This document shows positions 21,229-33,202 of a stretch of DNA of 64,000 bases, piece by piece. Under the pieces are notes generated by a model that saw only the letters and a program-made list of their open reading frames with translations, made no database searches and was not told where the DNA came from. A program made the translations under genes and the position numbers. Numbering within the stretch: the first letter of the stretch is position 1; each line of letters opens with the position of its first letter. Source of the stretch: Actinernus sp. WN-2022 (Eukaryota > Cnidaria > Anthozoa > Actiniaria > Actinernidae); NCBI GenBank assembly GCA_030867875.1, contig JAOWCC010001589.1, positions 77,523,537-77,587,536 of the forward strand, read 5' to 3'.

Positions 21229-22163
21229 GGCATTCGTAATTAGCACCTTAGCTGGGCCTCTGCCCTCAAAGTTGTTATTTAAGATGATATTTGCATATAT
21301 TTTTCACTTGACGCCAACCAGTTTACACGCTTGGTTATCCGGGCAAAAATTCCTAAACATTCCTCGGTGGTCCTTCATGAAGGCAACACATCAATTGCTA
21401 TCAAAATACAATAGAATTAACACAATAGAATAATAGAACAATAGAACGAAATACACATAGAGGATATTACATGGCCGCGCGGAGATACGGATTTTATCTT
21501 CGAGTGTTGATGTAATATCTTACGAGTGAGCGCAGCGAACGAGTAAGATATTTCATCAACACGAGAAGATAAAATTCGTATCTCCAAGCGGCCATGTAAT
21601 GTTCTGTTTAATATATAATTATCGATGAAATACCAGTTTCAATCTGCTACTAAAAAGGCTAGAAATCTTTGAAAGCAAGTCATATTTTCAAAAGTGATAT
21701 CTTCACGTGTGAAGATATCATTTATATCTTCACACGTGAAGATATCACTTTTTAGAAAGAGATATACACTGGTATTTCATCGAAAATTATATATTAAAGT
21801 ACAATAGTACACAATAAAATTTGGTTGTAATCATGTCTGCCTACATTTACATGAAGGGAGAACCCATTCCTCTGTAATCCCGGATTTACACAGCGTACCG
21901 TCTTTCTGTTATGCCATAAGTAAGTTTTTGATGGCGAATTTGCATTGGTTGGAGTATACGTTTCCAGAATATATTTTTCCTCAAAGTGAGTTTTTCGTGT
22001 TCGGCGATTCGTCATTAGTTTAACATTAATATGTAATGTTTGTACGGAAATAAACTTGACACCGCTGGTTGGCATCCTCCTAACACGCTTCGCTTGATGT
22101 GTATGTAGAATATACAACATAAATATTTTCTATGCGGCGGAGCGCAGTGATAGAGCATACAAA
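21229..22163. mobile_element. Short element R, copy 1 (interrupted)
   Basis: Starts gggcattcgtaattagcacc and ends gcggcggagcgcagtga then tagagcata. The same start and end delimit 43,453-43,908 inside the retrotransposon integrase. Here its middle holds two further palindromes (21,465-21,600 and 21,609-21,796). No open frame or clear terminal inverted repeat is visible, so its class is unknown. Confidence 0.65.
21465..21796. repeat. Two adjacent palindromes inside element R
   Basis: The first has arms of about 60 bp (ttacatggccgcgcggagat mirrored by atctccaagcggccatgtaa) around a GAGTGAGCGCAGCGAACGAG centre. The second has arms of about 90 bp starting taatatataattatcgatga around repeated cttcacacgtgaagatatca. 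Confidence 0.7.
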
Positions 22164-22569
22164 TCCCATACACTTTCGGTCGCTCATATTGTAAATAGTA
22201 CTTTATAAAGTATCACAACTAGCGGTGTGCTTATAATGGGCCTTAATTTACAGGAATGCAATCCCGTGGTTGTATTGGCAGCAAAACAATTGGTAGATTT
22301 ATATAATAGTGATTGCACCATCTGGTGTAGCATCAGTTATTGACAGAGAATTTTAAAAAGTACGCTCTTTTAGAACTATATGGTGAATAAAAATCTCAGC
22401 ATCTCGTACTACTATCTCGACAGTTCGGATCCGACTGTTCCTTCTGAGCATGCAGCACGCGGAGTCCCAGTTGCTGTTTATCAATCTCGATCGACAGGAT
22501 CGAATATTAGCCACGGCATGCATGCTATACAGCCAGCCCAAGCTCTCTAATCACTTTAGTATATTTTAA

Positions 22570-22815
22570 GGAGGCGGGGTGGCGCAGTGGTTGCGCTTTG
22601 CCTCTCACCTCTGTGGCCCAGGTTCGATCATCCGGAAGCGGTGCCATATGTGAGTTAAGTTTGTTGGTATCCCCGCCGCCCTTGCTCCGAGGGTTTTTCT
22701 CCGGATTCTCCGAGTTTCCTCCCTCCACAAAAACCAATACGCTAAATTCTAATTCTATCTGTGAATTGGCCGGGTCCTGGCTTTGATCAGCCTCTTGGTT
22801 GTTTCAAGTCCGCTG
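22570..22815 (+). mobile_element. tRNA-derived SINE
   Basis: The head reads ggcggggtggcgcagtggt, with a B-box-like ggttcgatcatcc. The body carries gtttgttggt, gagggtttttctccgg and gatcagcctcttggttg. Copies with the same body lie at 23,005-23,081 plus 26,089-26,240. Confidence 0.75.
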
Positions 22816-23004
22816 AAAATTCAGAGCCTCACATTCCACAAAATAACAACAATAATGATGGTATTCTATTGTCTATATTTTTCTATTAGTATTTCTATTT
22901 CCATGTTCGACTGTAATATTTTCTCACATGATAATATAAGTGTTTGTATGGGAATTCTATTACTTTATTCTAGGACCTATAGAAATACAAAGGATTTATG
23001 GGGA

Positions 23005-23081
23005 GCTGGGGTGGTGCAAGTGGATAAGCGCTTCGCCTCTCACCTCGCGGCGCCATATGTGAGTTGAGTTTGTTGGTATCT
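23005..23081 (+). mobile_element. SINE, left half (split)
   Basis: The head ggggtggtgcaagtggataa through gtttgttggtatct ends where the 3-kb element begins. The right half resumes at 26,089. Confidence 0.75.
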
Positions 23082-23232
23082 TACGGTGGCCCGTAAGGGA
23101 CATGCTGCAAATAAACAATTGCCTCGTGCGAACATAAAAATAAACTGATGCAAATACAAAATGTTTGCGGAAATTATAAAAAAGTTGCAGCAAATAAATG
23201 AAAATTGTCACTGCAAAGTAAAACTGATCGCT

Positions 23233-23790
23233 GCAAACTAAAACTGGTTGCTGCAAACTAAAATTTGTTGCTGCAAACTAAAACTCGTTGCTGCAAACTA
23301 AAACTCGTTGCTGCAACTGGCTAAAACTCGTTGCTGCAAACTAAAACTCGTTGCTGCAAACTAACATTGGTTGCTGCAAACTAAAACTCGTTGCTGCAAA
23401 CTAAAACTCGTTGCTGCAAACTAAAACTCGTTGCTGCAAACTAAAACTCGTTGCTGCAAACTAAAACTCGTTGCTGCAAACTAAAACTCGTTGCTGCAAA
23501 CTAAAACTCGTTGCTGCAAACTAAAATTCGTTGCTGCAAACTAAAACTCGTTGCTGCAAACTAAAACTCGTTGCTGCAAACTAAAACTCGTTGCTGCAAA
23601 CTAAAACTCGTTGCTGCAAACTAAAACTCGTTGCTGCAAACTAAAACTCGTTGCTGCAAACTAGCATTGGTTGCTTCAAAATAAAACTCGTTGCTGCAAA
23701 CTAAAACTCGTTGCTGCAAAATAAAACTTGTTGCTGCAAACTAAAATTTGTTGCTGCAAACTAAAACTGGTTGCTGCAAATTATTAACGT
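23233..23790 (+). repeat. 20-bp tandem array in left terminal repeat
   Basis: About 28 copies of ctaaaactcgttgctgcaaa occur. Most are identical; the outer ones vary at the cg position. Confidence 0.95.
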
Positions 23791-23982
23791 GCATGTTGCT
23801 GCAAACTCCGTCGCTGTAATTTTCCCACCAATATTACGGGTTTCCTTTACGACACATGCGTATAACTTCTAGCTGCTGTGACTGAGGGGTGGGGGTGAGT
23901 AGTATACTCCTTCCCGATCGAACATCTGACTTGTTTACTGTACTAGAAACCACATATTACAAGTAGTTGTACTAAAACTACG

Positions 23983-24171
23983 ATGTTCTGTCCATCGTGT
24001 TCCGCCGAGGTATTTTCCTCGGCGGCTAACTATTGTTGTAGTTGCGGCAATCCACTTCGTGCTGGAACCTCAAGGAGTGATGAATATTGTCAATGGAGGA
24101 CTTCCGAAGGAGAAAAGAAGCGGATAGGAGGGGGCATTTCACTAATAAAACCAAGAAAACTAAGAAGCTAG
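23983..24171 (+). CDS. Short zinc-ribbon open frame, 62 codons
   Basis: MFCPSCSAEVFSSAANYCC is followed by SCGNPL, two CxxC knuckles about 14 residues apart as in zinc-ribbon domains. The remainder is basic (KKR, KPRKLRS). It lies alone inside the 3-kb element, so it may be a captured exon or a degenerate element protein. No catalytic domain is seen. Confidence 0.4.
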   Translation: MFCPSCSAEVFSSAANYCCSCGNPLRAGTSRSDEYCQWRTSEGEKKRIGGGISLIKPRKLRS

Positions 24172-25624
24172 ACCCACCACAAGGAGAATGGGGATGATGC
24201 GAGTTGAAAACTGCGAGTTGAAAAATGCGAGTTGCAAGAAAAAGTAAGAAAAATGAGATTAGAGTTCCTGCGATGGAAAATGATTTTTGAGGGAGGAAAA
24301 AAAAAATTGTATACAGGAACTCCGAGTTTCGATGAAACGTGGACCCCGCTTCTGGACCCCTATAATGTTTTTTTTTTAATACCAGCGTTTATTTATGCCT
24401 CGCTGGAGGTTTTATTTTGTTCTCTTTGCCCTCACAGTTATTCAGAGCTAAGTCCTTTCTATTTCTAATTTACAATATTTCGATTGCAATCACAATTACT
24501 TAGTTTAACTATCACGACAGTTCAAACTCACATCTCAAGACAATTTCGTTCTTCACTGCGGTAGGCCTTAAGCGCTATTCTAATACCTCAAGCAGTCATA
24601 TTTTGTACCTTTTTTTACTTTTTTTCGATAAATGTTGCGTTCCTTTTTTTGCCAGCTTAATTATTTTCTTCTTGATCATTTAAATTCTTCCCCGTTGTTT
24701 CCATCGATTTTCCAGCGAGAATCGAAATCGCCTTTCCAATGAAGTCACCCTTTGTTGATGTTTCCACAGGGGTCCAGTCAGTTTTATAATTTCTTCTCAG
24801 AGTTCAGTTTCGCTGGTTTTTCTTGTTTTGTCATTTTATTCGGGTTCAGTACTTTTCTTGTTTGACCTCCTAGTTTGTTCATGTCATTTCCAGTTCGATA
24901 AATTGTTTTTGCAATCCAAAGTTCTGTATATTCGATTCATGTCCGTAAGCCATATCCCATTTCTGACGGTTCTCACGGTTCGTTTTCGGTTCTATATATA
25001 ATTTTATACTCGGTTCAGTTTTCTCCATTTGTGAATGGGCGTCAAACAGTTTCAACATCGGGTTCGGTTTCTAGTTCTATTACTTCTATTCATGCACTCA
25101 GTTCAGTTTTCTCGGTGTACATACGCTAGTCCGGGTACAGTTCAGACTCTCTTCTGTTCTCGAGTTCGCTCATTTCTAAACTTCTCGGCTCTGTTCATCT
25201 CGGTTTTGTATCTGGAGAATACTGATTCCGAATCGAAAGCTCGTCAAAAAAAATGCTTGCTTTTTATCGTTTATCTTCTATCAGAAACAAATGAAATCAT
25301 GACCTAAAGTCAAATTCTCTTGGACTTGGCTCCCCCTTGGCTCAGCCTTCGAAATTTCCAGAGTCTGGGTCTTTCCAAACGACAGATCCACTCTATTTTC
25401 CCGCCATTTTTTTCTGTAACATTTCAACTTTCAACTCGCACTTTTCAACTCGCCCTTTCCCTATCCTGCACCACAAGAGGTTGTTATCCAAACAGGAATA
25501 ATGCTGGCGAAAGATGGGACGCCGATAGCCACCAAACGTGGGCTGATCGGGCTGAACTTTCCATTAAAAGTCTTACCGACAGACACTGTACTGGAGAGGA
25601 GTTGCTGACGAAGGCGGTGGAGAA

Positions 25625-25945
25625 ACACGCTTTAGTTTGCAGCAACATGTTTTAGTTTGCAGCAACCAGTTTTAGTTTGCAGCAACCAGTTTTAGTTTGC
25701 AGCAACGAGTTTTAGTTTGCAGCAACGAATTTTAGTTTGCAGCAACGAGTTTTAGTTTGCAGCAACAAATTTTAGTTTGCAGCAACCAGTTAATTTGCAG
25801 CAACCAGTTTTAGTTTGCAGCAACAAGTTTTAGTTTGCAGCAACAAGTTTCAGTTTGCAGCAACCAGTTTTAGTTTGCAGCAACAAGTTTTAGTTTGCAG
25901 CAACCAGTTTTCGTTTGCAGCAACCAGTTTTAGTTTGCAGCGATC
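25625..25945 (-). repeat. 20-bp tandem array in right terminal repeat
   Basis: About 15 copies of the same unit in inverse orientation (ttttagtttgcagcaaccag), with more variants than the left array. It accounts for the glutamine- and phenylalanine-rich open frame seen here. Confidence 0.95.
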
Positions 25946-26088
25946 AGTTTTACTTTGCAGTGACACTTTTCATTTATTTGCTGCATCTTTTTTATTATTT
26001 CCGCAAACATTTTGTATTTGCATCAGTTTATTTTTATTTTCGCACGAGGCAATTGTTTATTTGCAGCATGTCCTTACGGGCCACCGTA

Positions 26089-26240
26089 GTATCTCGCCCT
26101 TGCAGTCCGAGGGTTTTTCTCCGGGTCCTCCGGTTTTCCTCCGTCCCGGCAAAAATCTACACGCTAAATTCCAATTTCATCTATGGATTAGCCGGATCCT
26201 GGCTTTGATCAGCCACTATGGTTGTTTCAGGTACCGTTAG
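26089..26240 (+). mobile_element. SINE, right half (split)
   Basis: It continues from gtatctcgccc into gagggtttttctccgggtcc and gatcagccactatggttg, as in the SINE at 22,570. It is the other side of the 3-kb insertion. From 26,241 to 26,550 only a weak ATACA microsatellite (26,455-26,490) is seen. Confidence 0.7.
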
Positions 26241-26550
26241 AAATTCAGAGTTTTATGAATAAAATGCCTTACCTTGTTTGTGGGGCTGATATGCCAGATG
26301 CACAAGGGAACTACAACTCGTTAAAATCGCCTTATATCAAGCCCCATAACTACACAAACAGCAAGCAATCATCATGGAAGCAACCGGTAAGGTATTTGTA
26401 TTCAGTCATAAATATAAATATTTGAATTGCAAATCATTTTCAGCAGTGTTTAAGAATACAATACAAACAATATAATGCAATACAATACATAGTAATGATT
26501 AGTGTATGCTAATGAGAAAAGCAAGGCCCATAAAAGGCCATCCCTTCATG

Positions 26551-26680
26551 TAGGACGACACGAATTGCTACCAAATTGTATTGTATTGTATTGTATTGTA
26601 TTGTGTTGCGTTCTATTGTTGTATTGAATTGTATTGTGTTGTATTCTATTGTATTTTTGGCAAAAATTCGTGTCGTCCTA
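26551..26680. mobile_element. Small MITE containing a TTGTA microsatellite
   Basis: Ends TAGGACGACACGAATT are perfect inverted copies. The 90-bp core is almost entirely ttgtattgtattg. A target duplication is not convincing (catg/tatg). Confidence 0.65.
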
Positions 26681-26922
26681 CTGTATGTTAGCACATTGCG
26701 GTAAGCCACGGCTTTTAACTCGCTACGAGAACTCGCCCTTTCAATACCTATAGATATGGAAAATCCAGCTTCTCTAACCGCTAAGGACCTCAGGTTAATC
26801 TGGGAATCAGACTTTCTGCCAAGTATTCAGCGTGAAGCTAAACTCGGAATAGAATCTGTGAACGCGAGCATCAAACATCTCACAGATAAATGTAACCAAA
26901 TTGAAGTATCACAGTCGTTCTT

Positions 26923-27816
26923 GTTTTGAGTACTTCTGCGAAGAAATGTTTGGCTTACAGAGAATACTTTATGTTCTAGGCTCGTTTGAAATGGTGAAAA
27001 TTTGACCTTTCCTGACCCATGACCGCGTAAGAAAAAACCTGGGTCGATTCTGGATCTTACGTCATTTAATTCATTCGACTTTGCAATAAAGTTGAATAAA
27101 TGTTTAGCATTTTGTCTAAAATAACTGTTTTCGTTACTGACAACTCACAGACCGTATAAATTCTCTATATATCGATGTTGTTGTGATAGAAAGGCGGCAT
27201 GGAGAATAATGCATTAATGAGGTGACATAAGATCCAGAATCGACCCAGGATTTTTCATACGCGGTCATGAGTCAGGAAAGGTCAAATTTTCCAACGCATC
27301 CTCGCTCTACAATTACCAATAATCAGTAAATGGCAAACGCGCTTGAAATACCGATCATTGGTAATACTACGACAAATCCTAACCCGAACCCTAACCATCG
27401 GACGAGTTCGCGGGTAAACGACGGGTTCTCACTCACTAGAGCTAGGGTTCACAGGTAACAAGAAGAGAAGGTAAACGAGAGAAAGAAATTGTTTGTTTGA
27501 GCGCTCCTACTCGGGCTTGAACTCGTAGTCGTTTGCGTGTTGTGCTTGGCAGTGCAGGCGTCACGACCACTACACTAAGCGCGTCTACCGCCGTTCGGAT
27601 TTGGACAATTGTTTATCTTTATCCTTGACTGGTTTTAAGAATGTCATTGTTTAATTTGTGTTCCAGAATTAGCGATTATTGATAATTGAAGAGCAAAAGC
27701 CAATTACTGATTATTGGTAATTCTAGAACGAGGATATGTTGAATTTTCACCATTTCAAACAAGCCTAAAACATTGAAAATGTAAACCAAAAAAATATTTG
27801 CAGAAGTACTCAAAAC
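26923..27816. mobile_element. Inverted-repeat element with two palindromes inside
   Basis: The outer arms begin gttttgagtacttctgc and cover about 73 bp each. Between them lie palindrome 1 (26,996-27,291; end word gaaaatttgacctttcctga) and palindrome 2 (27,292-27,735; end words around cctcg and attaccaataatcag). A tRNA-like segment sits in palindrome 2. Confidence 0.65.
27510..27592 (-). mobile_element. tRNA-like (SINE head or tRNA pseudogene)
   Basis: On the minus strand, ttagtgtagtggtcgtgacg resembles a tRNA A box and gagttcaagcc a B box. The acceptor stem is not complementary, so a functional tRNA is unlikely. Confidence 0.45.
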
Positions 27817-27914
27817 CTTTCAAAGTTTTATATGTATAAAAATTGCAAAAGGGGTTAGGTGCACTTTAAACAACTATACTATACCTTACCGGTAATCTAT
27901 CCTTAATTGAACTA

Positions 27915-28747
27915 TATATGGTCTAATGAGCAGGGGTTCTGCCTACAAGTCCAACCTAACAAAAATTGCATCAATACAAAACAAGTGTATCCGTATTATT
28001 TTTTTCGCTAACAATAGAGAAACTGCAAATCCATACTACCAGCTTTTACAAATTTTAAAATTAGAGAACATCTTAAAACTCAAAATGTCATCTCTTATTC
28101 ACAAAATCTTAATTAATAAAACAAGAATTCCAGCTATTTTCCATAATTTTATTACACCTGTATCTGAAGTCCACTCTTACAACACAAGATTCTCAGTTAA
28201 TCGTAACCTCTATAGACCAGCTGCCAGAACAAATTATGGGATATCAACCTTTAACTTTACGGCTTCCAAAATCTTGGAAAATTTTCGGCCAACTCATCTA
28301 AGACAATTTCCTTTCAATAGTTTTAAAAGTAACTATAAAGTTTTCTTACTCAGCAATCGCACTTTATTCTCTAAATCATACTTTGTTACATGCCCATCAA
28401 ATTCCTTTTTTTTTCTTTTTTTCTGTTTACAAGCATTATAATCTTGTATTCAACAGATGTCATATATATCATCCCCTTATTCTATCATTTTCTTGTTCTT
28501 CTTCTATGTAAATAATTAATTAGTAATTAACTTAAATTCGCTATAAATTCTTTAAAACTAGGTTGAGCCAGTCCTCTCATTTTATACTTTAATTCTGAGT
28601 GGTCGACACGAAAGCTTTGCTCCTTTCACTCACACAATTACCTGTAAACTTCAATATTTTTTTTATTTATTTATTTTATATAACTTGTATTTATTATTAT
28701 AACAATTAATCTGTTTTTAATTGCGAATAGTGTAAATAAAGAATCTT
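27915..28747 (+). mobile_element. 5'-truncated LINE, 3' end
   Basis: The frame 27,926-28,441 reads NKCIRIIFFANNRE, EVHSYNTRFS and RPAARTNYGI, the C-terminal region of a CR1-like reverse transcriptase. The 3' end is gaatagtgtaaataaagaatc (as two words). The related minus-strand copy is at 30,361-31,295. Confidence 0.8.
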
Positions 28748-28748
28748 A

Positions 28749-29303
28749 GTGGCTACGCGGATACGCAGTGAGCTCTATGGACCACCCCCCTCCCCATCAA
28801 CTTTTGAATCTGCATGTTTTAGTGGATACGCAGTAAACTATATGGTCCACCCCTCCCCATCAACTTTTGAAGTTGATGGGGAGGGGTGGCCCATAGAGCT
28901 CATTGCGTGCAAGGGAGCACGGCAGACTTGCCTGTCAGTTTGTTTCACTCACGATCTCTTCCAACAATGCGACTTTCCGCTGACAATAATTAATGTTGGC
29001 GCTCACGAGGGACGTATCCACGCAGCCAGGCAATTTTAGAGGGTGCTACGGATTTGCGGGGGATTCTGTATGTAGTTACTCCAAATCAGGGTTAGGGTTT
29101 ATTTCGATTCTTCCCAGACGCTAAATTTTTTTTATATAGTTGAGGGTGGCGTACTTGTGAGTATTTTCCTTCGCTTTAGTTTGTACTTTCAGGGAACCCT
29201 ACAAATTCGGGTTTCTTACACCGTATCCGCGTAGCTACAAAGCTCACTGCGTATCCGCGTCAGAGCTCAGCCGCGTATCCGCGTATCTGCGTAGCAATAC
29301 AGC
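28749..29303. mobile_element. Element T, short copy
   Basis: The left end gctacgcggatacgcagtga is mirrored at the right (about 29,222-29,302, cgtatccgcgtagc). It has two tandem units and a perfect palindrome (ccatcaacttttgaagttga) followed by a unique tail. The array copy is at 46,811-48,631. Confidence 0.65.
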
Positions 29304-29639
29304 TTCAAAAGTTATAATATTTCACCGTCGAAGGGTGATCCGATGTCGCTCGCTAGAATCGAGTAATCCAACGAGATATACTTGCAAGGCTGTTTAATTG
29401 TTCACTTTTTCTTTGTAGGTAAATTCTTGCTTAACTTTGATCAGCACGGCATTCCAAATACATGTAAGCTAGAATTTAGTATACAAGTGAAATAAAGTAT
29501 ATAAAGCCGAGATTTTAGCCCATATGCCAGAAGCACCGTGATCGGTCTGGTGAGGCTATTTAACAATTAGACCCGCAGCCCGAATGGGCTACGAGTCAAT
29601 AGCAGATAGACCAAATATCTGTAGTGATCTATCTGTAGT

Positions 29640-30117
29640 GATAATGAATTGGGTGATGAAATACATTACCTTTTTCGCTGTAAACACCATAAATTGACCC
29701 TAATTAGATCGGAATTTTTAAAAACCCTTTTCGATACGAATCCGTCTTTCGCTTTATTCGACTATACAAGCTTATTTTACTACATAATCTCAATGAAAGA
29801 TCGGAATATTCATAAAATAAGTGGTACTTTTATTAACCAATTGGTTGACTCTTTCAAAGCTATCACAATATAACATAATAATGTCATCACATTGATCAAA
29901 ACTATAACTTTATATTACTTTATTCAAGTAGTTCAAATCATTCTTGTTATTTAATGCAGTTTGTTCCTTATTAGTATATGTAAAGGAAATGTTATATATA
30001 TATATTTCCCCCTTTGTTATACTATTATCATTATTATATGTATTCAAATTTATTGGATATATACTGATGTACACAATGTTGTTCCAAGGTACCAATAAAT
30101 AAACATTGATTGATTGT
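29640..30117 (+). mobile_element. 5'-truncated LINE, 3' end
   Basis: The frame to 29,873 reads GDEIHYLFRCKHHKL, the Cys/His tail seen in the LINEs at 15,020 and 34,410. The 3' end aataaacattgattgattg closes it. The very 3' 75 bp recur inverted at 51,527-51,602. The word just before (29,553-29,610) is an inverted piece of the 18,515 element. Confidence 0.75.
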
Positions 30118-30360
30118 GTTTTTTCTTGCCGCCGTTAAAACCACATTTTTAAAAACTTGATTGTCATGAGATGTGATAAAGAAATGAAATAAGGTATGAA
30201 ATAAGGAAACGTGTTCAAGTCCATATATTTGACGGTGTTCAACTTTTCAGCTAAGTACGATGTCGCACAGTCTGTGGTAAAATAAGAGTCACGTAATCCT
30301 TATTTACCACCTAATCTTCAGCCTTCAAATACGCTGGTAAACGCAGGAGTAGATCAATAA

Positions 30361-31295
30361 GGTTCAAGGTTCAAAGTTCTTTATTTTACACTATTTGCAG
30401 GTAGGTATGAAGTTTGACATACTGCAGGATTAATGCAAGAAAAGGAAATTAACAAGAAGTACTATATATTGTTTACAGGAATTGTGTGTAGTGGCCAAAA
30501 TAGCATTGAAGCTTTCGAGTTAGCCACTACCATCAGAATAAATATACGAGGTTTACCGGAAATGATATCAGAACTTCATATAGTAAGGAGAATAAGGAAA
30601 ATAAGAAGAAAATAAGAAGAAAATACAGGTTTAAGTTATATATATACATATTACATGTACATTTGTTTATGAAATAGACAGTAAATTTGATAACAGAAAT
30701 ATTAACAACGCTAGAGAAAATAAATAAATAAATTAAAATTAAAAGTGGAGAGAAATAGACTAAATAAATATTATTATATATATAACATGCCCATTGGTGT
30801 ATATACAGATGTCAGGTCTGATTATCAAGTAAGAATAATTTATATTTTTTCTTAAAACTACTTTGAGGTAAACATTTGAGATAATAAGGTGTTTTTTCCC
30901 ATATCTTGGAAGCCATAGCTTTAAATGTAAATAGACCATAATTTGTTCTGGCGGCTGGTCTGTATAGGTTTTGATTGGCTGCATATCTTGTATATAGGAA
31001 TGGACTTCATGCAGAGGCAGATGTAATAAAGTTAAGGAGTATATACAACTGGAGTATTTATTTTATCATTTTGAATTATGTGTACAAGAGATGAAATTTT
31101 AAACTTAAAAATATTGCTTAGTTTTAGGATTTGTAAGATTTCATAATAAGGGTTAACACTTTCTCTTTTGTTCGCAAAGAAGATACAACGAATACATTTA
31201 TTTTGTTTGGAGGTAATTTTTTTAGCCTAGATTTGTAAGCGGTACCGCAACTCATTAATCCATAGTTTAAATAAGGGTATAATAGAGTTGTTTAA
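30361..31295 (-). mobile_element. LINE remnant
   Basis: On the minus strand, NQNLYRPAARTNYGL matches the LINE at 27,915. Stops and shifts are frequent. The 3' end (tgcaaatagtgtaaaataaag as read on the minus strand, in two words) mirrors that of the other copy. Confidence 0.75.
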
Positions 31296-31299
31296 ATGT

Positions 31300-32171
31300 A
31301 TTTAAATTAACATGATGTATTAATTTACGGATAAATTAAAACTCCACCGCTCAGTTTGGCAACGGTTATATTAGATAGAAAATATAAATAAATAACTCAA
31401 GTCCGCAGAAACTTTGTAGTCAGCGTCACTTGTTGACGTCAATGAACTCAGCATTTATCAATATCGACAGTATGGATATCTGGAGACTAAGCAGAGATTC
31501 AATAGACCCTTCCACGGTTTCTTTGAACTTTTGATACATACGTATAACAGCAAAACCGTCGATACTGCTGAAAAGAGCACCTAGAAGTTAGTCAAAATCC
31601 CAAATTTGAGAGTTATATCTTGAATAGGAGCAAAGTTATAGTTTGTGCCCCCTAATCAAAATTTCCATACAAACGTCTGGCTTTAGTCTCGTGGTCTACA
31701 CATGCCCGTGAAAAGCTCGACGGATTTAGACTGTGTTTGAAACACTGGGGAAAACTGAAGTCATTGGATTCGTTTTTTCCTCTATTCCCATGCAGGAGAA
31801 CGTGAAACAATATTAATCCGCGGTGACGTGGTTTGCAACCATTCCCCGAAGAATCAAAAGACAAAGCCATGTTGGATGACATAGCAAATGTAGCCAACGA
31901 TGATCAGTTATAAAATTAATGTCATCCAACATGGCGCTCAGATGCAAACGAATTAGCTCTGCCGTCATTCGGGGTTGTTGTCTGAGAAAACGGCAGTAAG
32001 AATGCTCACGAACAAGACAGGCTAAAAATCTGGATTGTTTGAACATTATCTGGCTAACTCAGTTATTTGAGCTGATATAAACGCGTTAGAAAGATTAACT
32101 AGCAGACTAGTAAAATGAAACATTAAGCAGCGCATGAACGCCCGTGTTAATGTTTCCCAGTCGCTCGACAA
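31300..32171. other. No gene seen; scattered repeats
   Basis: A 50-bp word (atatcgacagtatggatatc and onward, 31,456-31,510) is repeated at 48,645-48,700. An inverted pair (catccaacatgg / ccatgttggatg) lies at 31,868-31,935. Confidence 0.4.
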
Positions 32172-32385
32172 CTAGATGACAACGATTCTAAATTAAATAA
32201 GTTCCATACTCCTGAAATTCTTACCTTGAGATGGTTTTCCAAAAAAATGAAATCCGTTTCTAAAATGTCGAAGCATCAGCCGTTGAGCGTTTATTTTACT
32301 TGCAAAGTGCACTGACTCGTGTAGTCAGTTCAAGTGATGCAGCACCAGTACTGGACAGTTGCCAATCATTCGTAATTCACGTGCA
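32172..32385. repeat. Interspersed repeat shared with 50,464-50,665
   Basis: gatgacaacgattctaaatt through gttgccaatcat is over 90 percent similar by eye to the second copy, with a few small indels. Confidence 0.6.
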
Positions 32386-33047
32386 CTGAGTAGTTGACCT
32401 TTTACTGTAAACACTTCTTATTCATGTAACGCACGCTTACAATTTAGTCTGCTGTTCTGCAGGTGTCTCAAAATGTATGTTTATATTTGTCCCATATTAT
32501 AAGTTGTATCCTGTCCACCTCTGACCATCTGTTGAAAAAGTTTTGAAATCCTCAATATTTCAAAGTAAATATAAATAAACAAAAGCCCATCTGGGCTTTC
32601 ACTCGGGCCACATGAGATTGAAGATGAAATACACTTTCATTTGAAATCCTCTTAGTAATATTAACCAAAGGGAAGAATTATTAGCTGAATTTAGCAGTCT
32701 TTAGGAGTGGCCGGTAGCGCGGTAACTTTCATTCTCTGCTCCCCAAGCAATATATGTAATTTTATATTTTTGTTTTTCTCGTATGTTGACCTTTTAATTT
32801 AAACACTACTTATTCATGTAACACACGTTTACAATTTAGTCTGCTGTTCTGTTATACTTCAGGTTCCGAGTACTAATAGATGATTGTCTCAAATGTATGT
32901 TTATATTTGTACCATATTATAAGTTGTATCCTGTCCATCCTGTGATGGAGCTAGCTATGTCAATTTGTGTACCTCTATGTAACTTTATCTGCTGTTCTTG
33001 CCATTACGAGTCCATCTTGGTAGTTGTTGGATTAAAGATTATTAACT

Positions 33048-33051
33048 GAAA
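33048..33051 (+). repeat. Target duplication GAAA (left)
   Basis: The same four bases follow the 3' LTR at 46,096-46,099. The empty site at about 51,722 has a single copy. Confidence 0.8.
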
Positions 33052-33191
33052 TGTTAGAGCGTGACAAAACGCATTCTGATTTGAGAAAACGTGACACACA
33101 TAGTGAAGACTAGTAATATGAGAAAACAAGCATAACACTGTAATGGGAGACGATCAGATATTCAAGACAGAGGAGTATGTGTATTCATAGT
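33052..33191 (+). repeat. 5' LTR, left part
   Basis: Identical to 45,869-46,005 except for a three-base difference near base 25. It stops at tcatagt where the inserted block begins. Confidence 0.92.
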
Positions 33192-33202
33192 AATAATAAC
33201 AA

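Larger units (their letters stand above)
23082..26088. mobile_element. 3.0-kb inverted-repeat DNA element with 20-bp arrays in both ends
   Basis: The ends TACGGTGGCCCGTAAGG are inverted copies and the similarity runs for about 190 bp inward before merging into tandem arrays. The flanks repeat GTATCT (23,076-23,081 and 26,089-26,094), a 6-bp target duplication within a SINE. No transposase frame is present. The interior has further inverted words (gcgagttgaaaaatgcgag near 24,200, mirrored near 25,440) and one short zinc-ribbon frame. A 6-7-bp duplication is described for Dada elements, but nothing else supports that class. Confidence 0.85.

Noticed and set aside
23233..25945. Regular 20-bp repeats that could suggest a CRISPR array
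   Set aside because: The units are head to tail without spacers, are part of the element's inverted ends, and the sequence is clearly eukaryotic.
25815..26240. 141-codon frame rich in Gln and Phe
   Set aside because: It is the 20-bp array and SINE sequence read through.
27370..27400. cctaacccgaaccctaacc as an internal telomere repeat
   Set aside because: Only two or three imperfect copies, within a palindromic element.
29085..29105. gggttagggttt as a telomere-like site
   Set aside because: A single short occurrence with no array.
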